Below the pieces are notes generated by a model that saw only the letters and a program-made list of their open reading frames with translations, had not been told where the DNA came from and did not search any database. The position numbers and the translations under genes are program-made. From the NCBI GenBank assembly GCA_965206775.1, contig CBDBKU010000003.1, forward strand, positions 2,542,001 through 2,606,000: 64,000 nt of DNA, given 5' to 3'. Source of the stretch: VXMF01 sp965206775. Lineage in GTDB: Bacteria > Acidobacteriota > Terriglobia > Bryobacterales > UBA6623. Shown piece by piece: positions 7,708 to 17,923 of this stretch (position 1 is its first letter; every line of letters begins with the position of its first letter).

Positions 7708-10700
7708 CTAGAAGTTCAACTTCAGCCCGAACTGGACTGTCCGTGGACCGTTGGCTTGCCCTCGCACCCTACCAAAGCTCTGCCTGCTGTTGACGTTACT
7801 CGCAGGCGTCCCGAACACGACCCGGTTGAACAGGTTGAAGAATTCGGCCCGGAACTCGACATTGAAGTTCTCAGAGATTGAAGGTACGAATGTCCGCTTC
7901 GACAGCGTGAAGTTCTCGGTCCAGAACGAGAAGCCGTGCAGATCAGGTTCCACGCGCGAAACGTCTCCGAAGGTGTAGGGCTCGGGCTGAGTGAATGCGT
8001 CGATGTTGAGGTACAGGTGCCGAGCCGGGTCGAAATCACCCGGGCCCACCCCCGTGCGGCGGTCCACGCCGGGCACGCGGTCTGGTCGATTGCCGCCTCC
8101 GAATATCGGCAACGCCGAGCCGCCGAAGATGCGTAGCGGAGGACCGCTCCTATACTGCGTGATTCCGGCAACTTGCCAGCCCTTCAGGACCTTCGCCGCC
8201 GCGCCGGTGGAACTCCTCCCAAGCGGCAACTCGTAGACCCAAGAGGTGGCGAGGTTGTGCGTCTGGTCAAAGGGCGAGATCGATTTCTCCAAGGCCCGGT
8301 TGCCCGAATCGAGCGCTCTGACCTCGTGATTGGACCAGGCGTTCCCCTGGTTGTCGCTGATGCTCTTCGACAGCGTGTAGCTGACCAAGAAGCTGAGACC
8401 ACGCGAGAACCTCTTCTGAACCCTCGCCTGCATCGAGTGGTAGGTGGAGTTTCCTATCCCGTTCGCGTGGGTGACGAGCCCGGTGAACTGAGGAAACGGT
8501 CTCAGAGCCTGGGCAACCGATCCGGAGAAGCCAGGATACGGGCTCCCGATGCCAGCCTCGTGCGCTTGCATCGAATTAATGTTCGCCCGCAGGGTCGACC
8601 CCAGGCTCAGGTACGAGGATGGAACTTGGTTGAGGTTCTCCATGTTCGAGGGCAACCGAGTACCCTTGTTTCCCACGTAGGCGACATCCGCGAACATCCG
8701 GAACGGAAGTTCGCGCTGGATCGTGAGGTTGTAGTTCGTGGTGTACGCTGCGCGACCGCTGGTCGGACTGATGTAGTCCGCCGTGCCCCCGATGTTCAGA
8801 CCCGGCGACAGGTTCGGCAACTTGCCCTCGAACGGCGGGAAACCCTGGTCCAGAATGAATGCGGGTGTGATGCCCTGATCCACCGAGCGCGGCTGGCTGA
8901 AGTCTGTAAACCCGGACCGGAACTCGTTTCCACCGAGTTCGATCCCCGCCGAGAGGGCATTTGATTGGGCGTAGATGAGACCGAAGCCGGAGCGTATCAC
9001 CGTCTTGTCGTTCAGCCGATACGCCAAGGAGAAGCGCGGGCTCCATTCCTTGTAGTCGGTGTCGGGCCGACCGTCGTCGCCAAAGACATGCGCCCCGGGA
9101 ATCCCCCCAGCCGCGGGGTTCGGCAGATCCAGGTCGATCACGGACCAAGCGCCGTCCGGCATTCTGATCGGGGTTGGGATCTCGTAACGCAGCCCCAGGC
9201 TCATCGTGAGCTTGGGAGTCAGTTGAATCTTGTCCTCGAAAAAGGTGGCGAAATACGTCGTGTAGAAGACGTTGTCAGTGGGGTTGACTCGCCGAAAGCC
9301 CCTGAACAGCTGACCCAGGAGCATGCTGGCTGCGGCATCACCCCAGGCGTTGAACGACGGAGAATTCGGCTGGCTGCTCGCGAACTGGTTGAAATGGAAT
9401 TCGCCGGTTTCCCCTCTCGTCCGCGATCGCATGAAGCGCTGGTTCCAGTACTCGCCTCCGAACTTGAAATAGTGGCGGCCGCTGGCCCACGACAAGGTGT
9501 TCGTGAAGATGTGCGCCCGGTCCTCCGTCCGAATGACGTGGTTCGCCGTCCCCATCGAGACATAGGGGGCAATTGTGAACTGCGGGAAGCCGGACCTGTC
9601 GGTTGGTATGCCCGGAATCCCAAGCTGCTGGTTCCAGTGGGTCTCCGTGTCGTTATGGGTCCTGTCCTTGTTCGAGAAGGAATAGCCATAAGCGAAATGG
9701 TTCAGCATCTTCGGAGTGACCGTCCAATCCCAGCTGCCACGAGTGCCGCCCCCTTCAATTAGGATGGAGCTGGTGCTGGGATCCAGTGCATGCCCCTTTC
9801 CGAAGGTGCTATAGCGCTTTGCATCCAGGCGCGGCTTCCACCACGTCACGCTAAACCTGTGATTCTCCCCGTGACTGTGGTCTGCCTTGACCGACACGGA
9901 ATAGTCAGTCACGGGACTGCTGCTCCGGTCAAGCCAGTTATCGACGATGCCAGGACCATCCGGTTGTGGCAGGAGACCCATCACCTGCGCCGCGATTGGA
10001 CTAATCCGTGCGGAAGGAATCCGGTTGCCAGCAAAGGGATCGCGCATGAAGCCCCCTGCAAGGTCCGGCCGGGTCGACGCGGGATCAAAGATTGGGATGA
10101 GGTCACCGCCGGGGCTTCTCAACTCCGAAAAGTCACCCTGCCGGAATGCCGTTGTGGGAATTGTGCGCAGGGCTGCCCCGGGGGCTCCGGCGCGCAAGAT
10201 GAAACCTTGGTAAGAGGTGAAGAAGAAGGTCTTGTTCTTAACGACAGGCCCGCCCAACGTCCCGCCGTACTCGTTCTGGCGGACGATGGGCCGGGTGGGA
10301 CTGAAAAAGCCGCTCGAGTCGAGCTTGTCGTTCCGCACGAACCAGAAGGCGTTGCCATGAAACTGATTCGTTCCCGACTTGAGCGTGTAGTTCGAGATTC
10401 CAAAACCTCGCCCTTGGTCGGCCGGGTACATAGTGGTGCTGATCTTGAACTCCTCCACCGCCTCGAAGGGAGGGGAAGTGCGCACAGTCAGGCCCGGCGA
10501 CTCCTGGAGCCCGTGGGGAACGCCATCGATGATCGCCTGACTCGTCTGCTGGGGCGAGCCCAGGAAGTGTTTTTCCCAATTGTTCCCGGTGACACCCGGC
10601 GTGAGGAAGATGAACTGCTCGATCTGCCGGCGACCCGACCCGCCGCCGGACGTTGATCCTAGCCCGAGCGGCAAGTCCATCACCATCTTCTTCTCCATGA

Positions 10701-11136
10701 CCGTGCTGATTTCCGCGCTGTCGGTCTGTACCAGGGCGGTCGCAGCGGCCTCCACCGTCACCGTCTCGGTCACTTGTCCTAGTTCCATTTGAATGTCCAC
10801 AGTCGTGCTCGAGGCTGTGGCCACGTTGACCGGTTCGCGAGCGAACCGCCGGAATCCCGGTGACTCTACCTCCAGACGGTAATCGCCAACAGGTACGTTT
10901 CCAAGCACGTAAACTCCCGCCTCAGTCGTTTGCGCGGACACCGAATGATCTGTCGCGAGATTCGTGGCTCGGATTTCAGCCGCGACGATTACGGCCCCGG
11001 TTGAGTCGGTAACATATCCGCGAATTGTTCCCGCCGTCGCTTGGGCGTAGCTCGTGCTCGCTAGCGGGAAAAGGAACGCTGCTACTGCCGCGTAGCGGAG
11101 CAAGAACCGATAGGGCTTGACTTCGTTGCAGGTCAT
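7708..11136 (-). CDS. TonB-dependent outer-membrane receptor with carboxypeptidase-regulatory-like domain (Oar-like)
   Basis: About 1142 residues. ATG 11136 is chosen over the upstream in-frame start at 11262 because it follows GGAGGTG by five bases and opens a clear signal peptide ending STSYAQA. Residues 30-115 are the carboxypeptidase-regulatory/CNA-B-like beta domain (GTIRGYVTDSTGAV). A plug domain follows (IEQFIFLTPGVTG, SQAIIDGVPH), then a large beta-barrel ending in QFGLKLNF with the terminal Phe typical of outer-membrane barrels. Acidobacteriota carry tens of such proteins, presumed to import oligosaccharides or peptides with TonB-ExbBD energy. No such energy genes are nearby. It is divergent from the CRTAC1-like gene, suggesting common control from the shared upstream region. 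Confidence 0.92.
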   Translation of the reverse strand: MTCNEVKPYRFLLRYAAVAAFLFPLASTSYAQATAGTIRGYVTDSTGAVIVAAEIRATNLATDHSVSAQTTEAGVYVLGNVPVGDYRLEVESPGFRRFAREPVNVATASSTTVDIQMELGQVTETVTVEAAATALVQTDSAEISTVMEKKMVMDLPLGLGSTSGGGSGRRQIEQFIFLTPGVTGNNWEKHFLGSPQQTSQAIIDGVPHGLQESPGLTVRTSPPFEAVEEFKISTTMYPADQGRGFGISNYTLKSGTNQFHGNAFWFVRNDKLDSSGFFSPTRPIVRQNEYGGTLGGPVVKNKTFFFTSYQGFILRAGAPGAALRTIPTTAFRQGDFSELRSPGGDLIPIFDPASTRPDLAGGFMRDPFAGNRIPSARISPIAAQVMGLLPQPDGPGIVDNWLDRSSSPVTDYSVSVKADHSHGENHRFSVTWWKPRLDAKRYSTFGKGHALDPSTSSILIEGGGTRGSWDWTVTPKMLNHFAYGYSFSNKDRTHNDTETHWNQQLGIPGIPTDRSGFPQFTIAPYVSMGTANHVIRTEDRAHIFTNTLSWASGRHYFKFGGEYWNQRFMRSRTRGETGEFHFNQFASSQPNSPSFNAWGDAAASMLLGQLFRGFRRVNPTDNVFYTTYFATFFEDKIQLTPKLTMSLGLRYEIPTPIRMPDGAWSVIDLDLPNPAAGGIPGAHVFGDDGRPDTDYKEWSPRFSLAYRLNDKTVIRSGFGLIYAQSNALSAGIELGGNEFRSGFTDFSQPRSVDQGITPAFILDQGFPPFEGKLPNLSPGLNIGGTADYISPTSGRAAYTTNYNLTIQRELPFRMFADVAYVGNKGTRLPSNMENLNQVPSSYLSLGSTLRANINSMQAHEAGIGSPYPGFSGSVAQALRPFPQFTGLVTHANGIGNSTYHSMQARVQKRFSRGLSFLVSYTLSKSISDNQGNAWSNHEVRALDSGNRALEKSISPFDQTHNLATSWVYELPLGRSSTGAAAKVLKGWQVAGITQYRSGPPLRIFGGSALPIFGGGNRPDRVPGVDRRTGVGPGDFDPARHLYLNIDAFTQPEPYTFGDVSRVEPDLHGFSFWTENFTLSKRTFVPSISENFNVEFRAEFFNLFNRVVFGTPASNVNSRQSFGRVRGQANGPRTVQFGLKLNF

Positions 11137-11682
11137 TTGGACACCTCCGTTCTTTGATTCCAAGCACTCTTCTGACACGGGCCTCCACCAAGCACACCTC
11201 TCAGTAGGAAAAGGCCGCTGGCGCTCTCCTCGCGTACGGGAAGGTCTGCAAGAGACAAACACGCGACCGTGACCGTATCACGCGGCAGCGAATTTACCAA
11301 CGCAATTTTCGTCCAAACGAGCGCTTTGGGCGAAAATCTTTCCACGAACAGAGAGAGTGTCCTGGTTTGCCACTCGGCAGACGGCTTTCCGGAGTCAGAG
11401 AAGGGGGCCCGTCGCCGCGGCAGTTAGCAAAGAATCTGGTCAATGAAACCTTTGGCAGGCTACAGGGATTGCATGGGCCGGGTCGATGCTTGCGATGCGG
11501 AATCACGCGCTAGACTCTGGTCAGGATTCGATCTCGGCTCGGGGGACGCCTCGGTCCTGGGTAGGTCGCTCATCAGACAGACTCGTATCTTGGACTGGGT
11601 CGTTCGCGAGCGCGCATCAGCGTATCCGGGGCTCCGTTTGATCCCCGTGGAGCATTGCACCTCAAGGCGCGTGAGACCTGAC
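11137..11682. promoter_or_regulatory. Divergent intergenic region, 546 bp
   Basis: It separates the receptor (minus) and CRTAC1-like (plus) genes and must hold both promoters. I could not pick a clear -35/-10 pair. The plus frame is open from 11443 and the minus frame from 11262, but neither extension shows protein-like composition, so both were left out. Confidence 0.35.
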
Positions 11683-13287
11683 ATGCATTTCAAGCCTGCA
11701 CTGCTACTCATCGCTTGTGCAGTCTCCACGCGTGCGGAGAACAGTCCCATCCGATTCGAGTACGCGTCCATCGATTTCGTGCTGGAGAACAGCGAGACGC
11801 CGCGTCTGCACGCCCCGGAAACGATGGCTGGCGGAGTCGCGGTATTCGATTACGACAATGACGGCGACTACGACATCTACTTCGCGAATGGCGCGGAGAT
11901 GCCGTCGCTGGTCAAGAGAGATTCGAAATACTGGAACCGACTCTTCGCGAACGACGGCAAAGCGCACTTCACCGACGCTACGAAATCCTCAGGGCTAGCG
12001 GGAAACGGGTACGCGACCGGAGTCTCCGTTGGCGACTTCGACGATGACGGCGACCACGACCTGTTCGTCGCTGGCGTGCATCAATATACGCTCTTCCGCA
12101 ACGACGGTGACGGCACCTTCAGCGACATCACCGAGTCCGCAGGTCTGCGTGCGACGGACCCAGAGCATGGATTGATGTGGGCTGTCGATTCCGCTTGGAT
12201 CGATTACAACAACGACTCAAAGCTCGACCTGTTCGTCGTCAACTACCTAGCCTGGGACGCGGAGACCGAGAGTGTCTGCGACGACTATTGCCATCCCAAG
12301 ATGTACAAGGGAACACCCAACCGCCTCTACCGAAACAACGGCGACGGCACCTTCACGGATGTCTCTGCAGCTGCCGGATTCGCCGAGCATATTGGCAAGG
12401 GCATGGCCGCCGCGATTGCGGACCTGGACCGCGACGGTGATCTCGACATCTTCGTCCCGAATGACAAGATGTTCAATTTCCTGTTCCTGAATAGCGGCAG
12501 CGGCTCATTCCGTGAGATCGCCTTCGACGCAGCCGTAGCGCTACCCGAGGCAGGCATGTACGTCTCCGGCATGGGAAGCGATTTTCGAGACTGGGACAAC
12601 GACGGATTGCCGGACATCGTATTCGTGGCGCTTGAACATGAGACCTTTCCGCTGTTTCGGAATACCGGGAACGGTGATTTTGAAGAAGTGACCGGGCCCA
12701 GTGGGCTCTCTGCTCTTTCGAAACAGATGGCCGGTTACGCTCCGATCCTGGCTGATTTTGACAACGATGGACGGAAAGACCTGTTCGTCTCCTGCGGGCA
12801 CGTGCAGTCCACCAAGCAATACGGCGGCGTACAGCGGGTCAACCAGCACAACGCTGTGTTCCGAACCTTGGAAGACGGTACGTTCCGTGCGCTGGTGGAG
12901 GAAGCCGGATTCGCTTCCCGACCCGCAGCGAGGCACCGGGGTGCGGCCGTCGGAGACTTCGACGCGGACGGAAGACTAGATCTCGTCGTCACCGCTCTCG
13001 CGCGCCCAGCCGAGATCTGGCTGAACCGCAGCCCCGGGGATCATCACTGGCTCGAACTACGCCTTTCGACGCCCGGAACGGAGGTTCGAGTCGAAACGGC
13101 CGGGGCATCTCAATTCGACCACGTATCCCCGAGTGTCGGCTACGCCTCATCTTCGGCCGTTCCGCTGCACTTCGGCCTGGGCAACGAGGCGATCGCCGAA
13201 AAGGTCGAGATCCGCTGGCCCGATGGCCAGAGCCGCATTCTGACCAACATCGAAGCCAACCAGACCGTGACCGTCGAAGAACCCTAG
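11683..13287 (+). CDS. CRTAC1-family secreted protein (FG-GAP/VCBS repeats plus ASPIC/UnbV domain)
   Basis: 534 residues. ATG 11683 opens a signal peptide (MHFKPALLLIACAVSTRAEN); the longer frame from 11443 lacks one. At least seven calcium-binding loops of DxDxDG type occur along the chain (FDYDNDGDYDIYF, FDDDGDHDLFV, LDRDGDLDIFV, WDNDGLPDIVF, FDNDGRKDLFV, FDADGRLDLVV), forming an integrin-like beta-propeller. The last ~80 residues are the ASPIC/UnbV module (VPLHFGLGNE ... VEIRWPDGQS). It is probably an extracellular or periplasmic calcium-dependent binding protein. In Acidobacteriota such genes sit beside TPR and TonB genes, as here. Confidence 0.88.
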   Translation: MHFKPALLLIACAVSTRAENSPIRFEYASIDFVLENSETPRLHAPETMAGGVAVFDYDNDGDYDIYFANGAEMPSLVKRDSKYWNRLFANDGKAHFTDATKSSGLAGNGYATGVSVGDFDDDGDHDLFVAGVHQYTLFRNDGDGTFSDITESAGLRATDPEHGLMWAVDSAWIDYNNDSKLDLFVVNYLAWDAETESVCDDYCHPKMYKGTPNRLYRNNGDGTFTDVSAAAGFAEHIGKGMAAAIADLDRDGDLDIFVPNDKMFNFLFLNSGSGSFREIAFDAAVALPEAGMYVSGMGSDFRDWDNDGLPDIVFVALEHETFPLFRNTGNGDFEEVTGPSGLSALSKQMAGYAPILADFDNDGRKDLFVSCGHVQSTKQYGGVQRVNQHNAVFRTLEDGTFRALVEEAGFASRPAARHRGAAVGDFDADGRLDLVVTALARPAEIWLNRSPGDHHWLELRLSTPGTEVRVETAGASQFDHVSPSVGYASSSAVPLHFGLGNEAIAEKVEIRWPDGQSRILTNIEANQTVTVEEP

Positions 13288-13763
13288 ACGGGATTGCGGG
13301 CCAGCCGCCAAGAGTCTAGCGGGAACTCTTCGACCGCGGCGCGGGAGCTTCCTGTTGCCATACGTGCTGTCGTTGCATGGGAGCAGCAAGTGTTAATCAC
13401 GCATGCTCATTCCCACAACTCAAGACTCGATCCCTACTTGTTTCCATCGATCAAAATGAAGGCCGCCGCGTCGAAACTGCCCTGTGATCTTGTCCAGCCG
13501 CCCGAGGCATTCTTGGAGTTGCCGGGTCGGTGCAACAGCGACCGTGAGATGCACAGTATTCCAAGACCAGCGCCGTCTAGGAATAGGCGCTAGTGGTTGG
13601 ATTGTTCCTTCTTCCGTTGGGCAGGTTCGTGGGCGATATAGTCGTCCACGTCCCAATCGTGAGTGCGATCGACAATCATCCCGCTGGCGGAGTGACGACG
13701 GATTTCGCAGTCTGGCTCCGCACCAAATCCGCTTGCGTCAGCCCTTCCGATAAGGAATTGCCG
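13288..13763. other. 476-bp intergenic region between convergent genes
   Basis: It lies between the CRTAC1-like gene (plus) and the TPR operon end (minus). Open frames here are short and out of codon pattern. No clear hairpin with a T-run was found. I see nothing further. Confidence 0.4.
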
Positions 13764-15461
13764 CTACGGGCTGAGTTGAATCGAGCGCTTTCGGGCGGCT
13801 TCGGCCTTTGCATCGAGCTCGAGCTCTCGGTAGGCCTGAAACAACTGGTAGTGGAGCGTGCCGTCCTCATCGGTCGATGCTCCGGCTTCCATGTGGGCCA
13901 CGGCCTCCTCGATTTCTCCCAAGGCGGCAAGCGCCTTGCCGAGTGCCGCGTGCCCCAGCGCGAGGTCGGGTTGCAATTCCAGTGCTCTGCGTAGTGGCGT
14001 AACGGCCTCTCTGTGCAGGTTCTGAGCGGCTAGAGCGAGTCCGAGGTTGTAGGAGGCTTCCGCATCCGCGGGCGAAATAGCAAGGACTTTGCGGTAGGCT
14101 TCAGTCGCGAGCCGAAAATTTGGTTCACGCAGGCGGGCATTGGCCAGCGATAGCAGGAGCACTGGGTCGCCAAGTTGCCTCTCCAGCGCCAGAACGTACT
14201 GTTCGGCGGCCTCGCCGAACCGATTCTCCGCATACAATGAATCGGCCAGCAACTGGTGCGAACGCGCCGAATCCGGGCTCTCTTCGATGAGGCGGTCGAG
14301 CATCGACTTGCCTAGTTGGCGGTAGGCCGCCCCTCGCAGGTAGATTGCCTCGGGGCCCTTCACGCCAGGCATTCGCGCCAGTTCTTCGAAGCGGCCAACC
14401 GCCAACAAATCTCTCATCCTCTCCAGACCCGTTCGGGAGAGTTCCGAATCTCCCGTGGGAGAAGGCGCCGGCTCTCCCGTGAGAACCCACCTCAGATAAG
14501 CCGATCCGAAGTCTCTCCCGTCCAACAGTTGGAGATGCACGCGGACGTCCAACTCGTCCACAGGCGGCGCAGGCAGAGGCCTGAAAAACTCCGGCCGAAT
14601 TCGCGCGGCAGTCCCGATGTCGGCGGCAGCACCTCTCCAGTCGCCTTCCGCCAATTTGGCGAAAGCGCGTCCGAACAATGCCTCGTGGGCTCGGGAATCG
14701 CGTTCCAAAGCCTGGCCGAACATCTGGCGGGCGGCCTCCCATTCGCCTCGTCGTAGCAGAAACGTCCCGAGCGCAGATCTAAGCCCGGGATGACTTGGCT
14801 CGGCCTCGATCGCCCGACGAAAAAAGTCTTCCGCTACCGCAGCAAAGCGACCCCTCTCGCTCCTCTCAGCCTGGAACTCTGCATTCGCCAGCAAATAGAA
14901 CGCCGAATCCTCGAACTCGCTAAGCCGTTCAAATTCCTGTTGGCCCTGATGGAGACGCAGCTTACCCAGACCGTAGAACGCCTCGGTGTCGTGGGGGTCC
15001 GCTTGGAGCAACTTTCGGTATTGGAGCGCGGCTGCGTCGTAGCGTTGGAGGCCAACCCACGTAGCGGCCAGGAGACGGGCGATGCTCGCGTCTTCCGGGT
15101 GGGCCTCCGCGACTGACTCCAACAGGCGTGCCGCCTCTTCGTATCGTGACGACCGGAACAGCATCCGACCAAGCAGGAACTTTGGGGCGGAGATGTCAGG
15201 ACTCAGTTCCAAGGCACTCCGAAACGATGCCTCAGCTCCCCGGAAGTCGCCAAGCGAGAGCCGCGCAAGGCCCAAGTTGCTGTGCAGCTCGGCGACACCC
15301 GGCACCTGCTCGATCAGCCTTGCGAACTTGAGTTCGGCCTCACGGTACCTGCCATCGCGCATCGCAGAGACTGCTTCCGTCGCGAGTTCCTGCGGCGCCT
15401 GTGTTTGCCCCGCCACGCAAAGCACAAGCAGCAGCGCAATCAGCACTCTACCGGTACGCAT
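13764..15461 (-). CDS. Secreted TPR protein, third gene of a TPR operon
   Basis: 565 residues from ATG 15461, chosen because it opens a signal peptide (MRTGRVLIALLLVLCVAGQT); the frame runs on upstream to 15569 without protein character. At least ten TPR units run almost end to end (for example AELHSNLGLARLSLGDFRGA, and ASYNLGLALAAQNLHREAVT), with a less regular stretch near 300-390. The start overlaps the stop of the gene above by 14 bases. TPR arrays hold protein partners; no catalytic motif is visible. It is likely periplasmic. Confidence 0.8.
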   Translation of the reverse strand: MRTGRVLIALLLVLCVAGQTQAPQELATEAVSAMRDGRYREAELKFARLIEQVPGVAELHSNLGLARLSLGDFRGAEASFRSALELSPDISAPKFLLGRMLFRSSRYEEAARLLESVAEAHPEDASIARLLAATWVGLQRYDAAALQYRKLLQADPHDTEAFYGLGKLRLHQGQQEFERLSEFEDSAFYLLANAEFQAERSERGRFAAVAEDFFRRAIEAEPSHPGLRSALGTFLLRRGEWEAARQMFGQALERDSRAHEALFGRAFAKLAEGDWRGAAADIGTAARIRPEFFRPLPAPPVDELDVRVHLQLLDGRDFGSAYLRWVLTGEPAPSPTGDSELSRTGLERMRDLLAVGRFEELARMPGVKGPEAIYLRGAAYRQLGKSMLDRLIEESPDSARSHQLLADSLYAENRFGEAAEQYVLALERQLGDPVLLLSLANARLREPNFRLATEAYRKVLAISPADAEASYNLGLALAAQNLHREAVTPLRRALELQPDLALGHAALGKALAALGEIEEAVAHMEAGASTDEDGTLHYQLFQAYRELELDAKAEAARKRSIQLSP

Positions 15462-16206
15462 CGAGTTTCTCGATTTCCTCAAGGGCACGTTCCCGGATGA
15501 TGTCCGGTCCCAGTTGTGCCGCCCTGCCGAGAGCGGCTCTAGCGTCGTCGATGCGTCCAGCCCACGCATGAATCACGCCCAACCGAAACAGTTGCCTGCC
15601 CTCCGGTTCCGGATTCTTCTCCAAGGCAGCCTGCAACTCCTTTGTCGCTGTGTCCAGGTCGCCTCGCTTGGCAGCGACATGGCCGAGCGTCTCGTGCAGT
15701 CGGGATTCCATCCTGGCGCGGAACTCCTGCCAATCGGCAAACCGTATTGCACGCGGGATTTGTTTCCGCTCCAAGGCCTCGAACGCCCGACTTGCATGTT
15801 CCTCGGCGGTCGCAAGTCGTCCCTCGGTTCCCTGAGTGCCGGCTACCCGGTTCGGGATCGCAGATGCCATGGTGACCAGCGTCATGACGTTCTCGGGCAG
15901 GTGTTCGAGTGCTCGGCCTCCTGCTTCCAGCACTCCATCGATGTTGTCCAGCCGCTCGTACGCCAACATCTGGTATTGATAGACGCTGCCGATCAATTCC
16001 GATTCTCCGTAGCGCCGAGAAAACTCGCTCACCAGCGTCTGGCACTGGACCGGATCCTGTTCCGAAACGATCTTCAGGTAGAGATCGAACTCCTCCTGGG
16101 TATCGGCCTGCGGCGTATGACCGAGATTGCGAAACACGCCGAACTGCGCAGCGAGCGGCAGCGCTGCCAGGATAGCCACAAAGAGAACCTTCCTAGAAAT
16201 CGCCAT
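15448..16206 (-). CDS. Secreted TPR-like protein, second gene of the operon
   Basis: 252 residues with a signal peptide (MAISRKVLFVAILAALPLAA). Helical repeats cover residues 45-245; clear TPR-like units are HETLGHVAAKRGDLDTATKE and FRLGVIHAWAGRIDDARAAL. It overlaps both neighbours by exactly 14 bases (16193-16206 and 15448-15461), so translation is probably coupled. No enzyme motif was seen; it is probably a periplasmic scaffold. Confidence 0.78.
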   Translation of the reverse strand: MAISRKVLFVAILAALPLAAQFGVFRNLGHTPQADTQEEFDLYLKIVSEQDPVQCQTLVSEFSRRYGESELIGSVYQYQMLAYERLDNIDGVLEAGGRALEHLPENVMTLVTMASAIPNRVAGTQGTEGRLATAEEHASRAFEALERKQIPRAIRFADWQEFRARMESRLHETLGHVAAKRGDLDTATKELQAALEKNPEPEGRQLFRLGVIHAWAGRIDDARAALGRAAQLGPDIIRERALEEIEKLDAYR

Positions 16207-17062
16207 AAGCCGCTCTCAGTTGCTTGAATGTCGCCAGCGCTCGTGCGGCCGCGGCTGTATTGCCCAGCTGGCGATGGATCCGGTGCGCAAGGAAGTGCGC
16301 CTCGACATGGTCGGGGGCAAGCTTGATTGCATGCTCCACAGCTTGCAGGGCCGCGCTGGACCGTTTCATTCTCCAGAGGACTTGCGCCATCAGAAAACGG
16401 CCCTCCACCTGCTCGGGCTCGCTTTCGACGGCCCTTCTGGCCCACGCGAGCGCACTATCCAGATCGGTGTCCCGCATCAGCCGGACCAGTCCGTGAAATG
16501 CCTCTGTCAAGTCCATATCCGCCGCCTTGCGGTATGCTCCCATCGCCTCTGGCGCGCGATGCAAGTTTTCCAGGCAATAGCCACGAAAGTAGTGACCTTC
16601 GGCGTGTTTGGGATTGCGCCTCAGAGCTTCTTCGAAAAAACCAAGGGCGCTCTGAAAATCGTTCCGCACCAACTCCTGGTATCGGCCCAGGTGGAAGAAC
16701 GGCTGAGGGTCGCTCGCATCAATTGCAATCGCCTTGTCCATCTGTTGCTTGAAGAGCCGAAACTGATTGACGTCGAAATAGGCCAATCCAAGCGCTTTGT
16801 GCAGATACGCGGTGTCGAGGCCCAATCGTTCCGCCGAACGGAATGCCTGGATCGAACCCACCTTGTCGCCGGTCTGCCAACGCGCCACACCGGCCAAATA
16901 GTAGTCGTTGGCGTTGGCGGAATCCGCGCTGATCAGCTTGTCAGCCACTTGGAGCGACGCTCCCCAATCTTGTTGGCGGACTAACTGTTCCAGAGTGTTG
17001 TCACCCGCGGCAGTTAGCGAAAGAATGAGCAGCGCGACTGCAACTCTTGCCAACAAGGACAT
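16193..17062 (-). CDS. Secreted TPR protein, first gene of the operon
   Basis: 289 residues. ATG 17062 is chosen because MSLLARVAVALLILSLTAAG is a signal peptide; the frame is open to 17122 but adds only Arg/Ser-rich residues. About six TPRs follow, including DYYLAGVARWQTGDKVGSIQ and GHYFRGYCLENLHRAPEAMG. The gene heads three co-oriented TPR genes with 14-base overlaps. Function unknown, export likely. Confidence 0.8.
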   Translation of the reverse strand: MSLLARVAVALLILSLTAAGDNTLEQLVRQQDWGASLQVADKLISADSANANDYYLAGVARWQTGDKVGSIQAFRSAERLGLDTAYLHKALGLAYFDVNQFRLFKQQMDKAIAIDASDPQPFFHLGRYQELVRNDFQSALGFFEEALRRNPKHAEGHYFRGYCLENLHRAPEAMGAYRKAADMDLTEAFHGLVRLMRDTDLDSALAWARRAVESEPEQVEGRFLMAQVLWRMKRSSAALQAVEHAIKLAPDHVEAHFLAHRIHRQLGNTAAAARALATFKQLRAAYGDF

Positions 17063-17825
17063 GAAATGGGGTTCCCCCGCAGTGGATCGAGAATGTCTAA
17101 CCCATCCGCAAGAATATCGCACGGATCACGGATTCGGACAAGAGGCCATGGGCGTCACTGGCACTCCCTAAGATCGAGCGGTCGCGTCCTGCGCGCCTTG
17201 ACCTCGTGGATTCCCGCTGCGCCTTTCTGTCGCGCGGGCCGGAACGCTGCGCATTTCCACGTCGGGTCGATGGGGTGTGCCAGCCCCGTCAACTCCAGCT
17301 TGGGCTCGATCCGAGCTAGTTCCACCAGTTTCTCCGCCGTGTTGCGATGACTGTCCTAGGGCCACGGGTCCTTCGAGACCACCGTCCGAAGCCGAACAGC
17401 GCTTGAAGTGGGTCGGACGCGAACGGGGCGTCCGAGCAAACCCACCTCCATCCGATTAGCGCGACCCGTCAGCGCGTTCTCCGATTCGGACGGAACTCTT
17501 CGAGCTGAGACCGTATTGCAACGGCGATCCGCTCGGCGTTCGTATCGACGGTAATCCTGTCGCCGGCAATCTGTACCAAGTCCGGCAAGATGGCCTGCAA
17601 CCCACGAGCCAGCGCGGTCACATCCTCGCTCTTGACACACGCACCCATGTTGTATCCAACATTATTTCGCTTGACGGATCCCAGATTATTCCTGCAGGAG
17701 TGAGCCGCGAATCTCACTTAGATTCGCTTCCGCAGAGAGCAATCAATGGACGTGGCGAGCTGCATTGCCGGGCAAGTGCGCAGTCCGTCAAGGCTTCCGG
17801 TACGCCCACCACGGTGCCAACGCGC
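17063..17825. other. 763-bp stretch with only protein-like scraps
   Basis: On the minus strand a startless frame at about 17170-17345 gives TAEKLVELARIEPKLELTG and HEVKARRTRPLDL, and the frame 17469-17648 gives a 60-residue peptide (ALARGLQAILPDLVQ). Both look like eroded genes but match no family I know. No RNA or hairpin was seen. Confidence 0.3.
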
Positions 17826-17846
17826 TCACCTCTCCCGAACTATTCC

Positions 17847-17923
17847 GCTTTCCCACCCAATACGTAACGGGACAATCTGGTCCAAAAACCTGACGATCCC
17901 ACGAACTAATCTGGGATTCAACA
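17847..17923. repeat. Dispersed repeat, copy B
   Basis: 77 bases matching copy A at 5427-5502. Shared blocks include TCCCACCCAAT, CGTAACGG/A, GACGATCCCACGAA and GGGATTCAACA. Here it forms the last codons of the broken membrane-protein frame, which suggests insertion into that gene's 3' end. Confidence 0.6.

Noticed and set aside
8173..8964. A 263-codon plus-strand ORF inside the TonB receptor
   Set aside because: No domain or signal is seen and the receptor frame on the other strand is continuous.
17469..17717. An 82-codon minus-strand ORF as a small gene
   Set aside because: No ribosome site, no recognised family and no neighbouring operon; kept only as a scrap in the gap note.
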